From the NCBI RefSeq assembly GCF_042242105.1, contig NC_092029.1, positions 10,595,885 through 10,659,884 on the forward strand: a stretch of 64,000 nucleotides of DNA, written 5' to 3'. Each line of letters starts with the position of its first letter. Within the stretch, counting starts at the first letter, position 1. This stretch comes from Pempheris klunzingeri. Its lineage: Eukaryota > Chordata > Actinopteri > Acropomatiformes > Pempheridae. The notes beneath the pieces are model-generated. The model was not told where the DNA came from and did no database searches. It was given only the letters and a program-made list of their open reading frames with translations. The translations under genes were made by a program, and so were the position numbers. Positions 62,493-64,000 of this stretch are shown piece after piece.

Positions 62493-64000
62493 AGATAGTG
62501 ATATTTAAATTCAACTATTCTGTCTGGCTGACTTTGAGTCTCATCCTGTCATAGGCCCACACTTTCTTTCATTTAAATTGACATCTTTTCTCTGTGGATG
62601 TATAACTAGCAGTGAGATAGAATGGCAGCTCCAGTGGCATTCAACAGACAATTAAAATAATGTCTAAAATTAGCCTCTCTGAGGGATAGCAGTATTTTTC
62701 CTGCACCTCCACTGGCTCTATTTATTGTTCCGTCTGTTGCCAAGGTTAACTATACGTCAGGGCTCTTACGTCAGTGCGTTCTTTCCATTTTTTTACATTT
62801 GCAAGCGTAGCGCGATGACGTCGATCTTCCGTGCCCAAATATAGAGTCGTGCGAGGGCTCGTTGCTGCCAGCAGAAAGCAGACTGGCCGCTCGGTTAGAC
62901 ACCATTTTTCCGCTAAAACACACACATTTGAGTGTTTGTATCAGGAGCTTTCTCCGCAGAGAAACTCAATTTGAGTTCTGGCACGTCCGTAGGAAAGAGG
63001 AAAAGCGTGGCACGTTGCTTCCCCAATCTAATCGAGCCGATGTGCTTCATTTGTGCTCGTCGCAACACAACCGCTGCACACGTTTAGTTATACAAGAGGA
63101 TCCGAAAGCAACAGTTCAACCACGATCCACGTCGGTTTCATTCATTTTGTCCTCTTGGCAGGCTTGAATTCGCCAAAGCATCGCATCCTACCATTCAAAA
63201 GACGTATGTGTGACTTCTAGCACAATGCAAGACATGAGCCCTCAGAAAACAGTCATAAAGGCAAAGAGGACCGCAGACTTACTTAGCTGTTTGAGCAAAT
63301 GGCCAGTGTGGTGTATAGAGGCTGTCTGCAAAGTAGTGTTTTTTTTGTTTGTTTTTTTATTCAGCCTGTTCCAGCTCTTCCTTCCCACCAGACAGACACT
63401 AAATCCACCTCTTCTGGAAGCACAGCTGGGCCACGATTAATATTAATGTGGCAACATCATATCAAAATGTCTTGAATAAGGAGTAGGTCACATGTAAATA
63501 CCTAATTTTGCAGATGGTGATCTAGAAACTTAATTCCCAAACAGTCTGGCATATTATCTTTTTTTCCATTGGTTGTTAATGCAGTACAAATGAACACTGA
63601 CGCTCTTGCAGGCAAACAGACTCAGCGTAGGCTGTATTTCCATTTGCAGACAGATCAGAATAACTCCTGTAACTGTCTTCTGTGTTGTTTTCTCAGAAAC
63701 ACAACTGACGCAAGACGTGCAGTTAAATTGGTGTGAACACAAGTTTTTAAGAACATTTGTTGCTTTATTTGGGCTCACGGCTTCACAGTCCAGATGCATG
63801 TAATGAAGGCCTACTGTCTGACTCTGTGTATGCACCTGTTCTTTCATTTTTCTTTGGCAGAAAATTCACATTCAGAGGAATTCATATTCACACACACAGT
63901 CACCACTCACACAATGGTCTTGATGAAATTAACCTCAAATGAAAGTAGCTTTCTCATTAAGCAGTTTGTCATGAACCCTTTCCTACCGCTCCCCTCTTCT
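62493..64000. other. Region downstream of fos
   Basis: No recognised coding exon. A dense cluster of CRE, Ets and CArG-like motifs lies at 62753-62844, followed by CpG-rich sequence to about 63100 containing an unrecognised 101-codon frame (62862-63167). The rest shows nothing supportable. Confidence 0.45.
62753..62844. promoter_or_regulatory. CRE-Ets-CArG cluster downstream of fos
   Basis: TACGTCA occurs at 62753-62759 and 62767-62773, TGACGTCG at 62816-62823, an Ets core CTTCCG at 62826-62831, and CCAAATATAG (one mismatch to CArG) at 62835-62844. It could be a stimulus-response enhancer of fos, or the promoter of an unannotated transcript running right. Confidence 0.5.

Noticed and set aside
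62862-63167. 101-codon frame after the downstream CRE cluster
   Set aside because: No start context, domain or splice partner. CpG-rich composition explains the open frame.

Overview
The window is nuclear DNA from a ray-finned fish, probably a percomorph-type teleost. It has spliced genes with short GT-AG introns, (AC)n microsatellites, Tc1/mariner and MITE remnants, and a gene set matching vertebrate proteins of the human 14q24.3 region (YLPM1-PROX2-DLST ... FOS-JDP2, with LRRC74A further along). No bacterial, organellar or viral genes were seen. All gene models were read by eye from the sequence: each intron has GT/AG borders, and coding phase is kept across every junction.

Layout, left to right. 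Positions 1-6851 hold no exon I can recognise. The last three coding exons of ylpm1 (+) lie at 6852-7966. prox2 (-) occupies 11220-18091 in four coding exons, and its third intron carries a decayed Tc1-like transposon. dlst (+) runs 19164-24918 in 15 exons, head-to-head with prox2, with a palindromic MITE in intron 3. lrrc74a (-) occupies 29037-32444 in 13 coding exons. jdp2 (-) has its coding exons at 35141-36420 and a probable 5' untranslated exon near 44.9-45.1 kb, so its first intron is about 8.5 kb. Then come two complete c-Fos-type genes transcribed away from each other: a divergent fos paralogue (-) at 53109-55633 and a canonical fos (+) at 60319-61996. About 4.4 kb separates their TATA boxes.

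Functional theme. The right half is an AP-1 (bZIP) cluster. fos proteins are activating partners for Jun. jdp2 is a repressive Jun/ATF partner. Both fos genes have a TATAAAAGG box and a serum-response-element-like CArG/Ets site. The canonical fos promoter keeps the mammalian spacing of the serum response element (about -300) and CRE (about -57). The interval between and downstream of the fos genes carries further clusters of CRE, MEF2, STAT, RFX and CArG-like motifs that look like stimulus-response enhancers. CTCF-like motifs in convergent orientation bracket jdp2. The left half is housekeeping or developmental: ylpm1 (nuclear RNA/PP1-associated), prox2 (prospero homeodomain factor), dlst (E2 of 2-oxoglutarate dehydrogenase) and lrrc74a (leucine-rich repeat protein).

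I did not find a wholly new biological system. The most unusual elements are the head-to-head fos pair, with apparent loss of ERK-docking and stabilisation motifs in one copy; a possible alternative jdp2 first exon; an isolated exon-like ORF near 10.6 kb; and an X-box-bearing CpG-rich segment near 51.4 kb with a candidate small gene.
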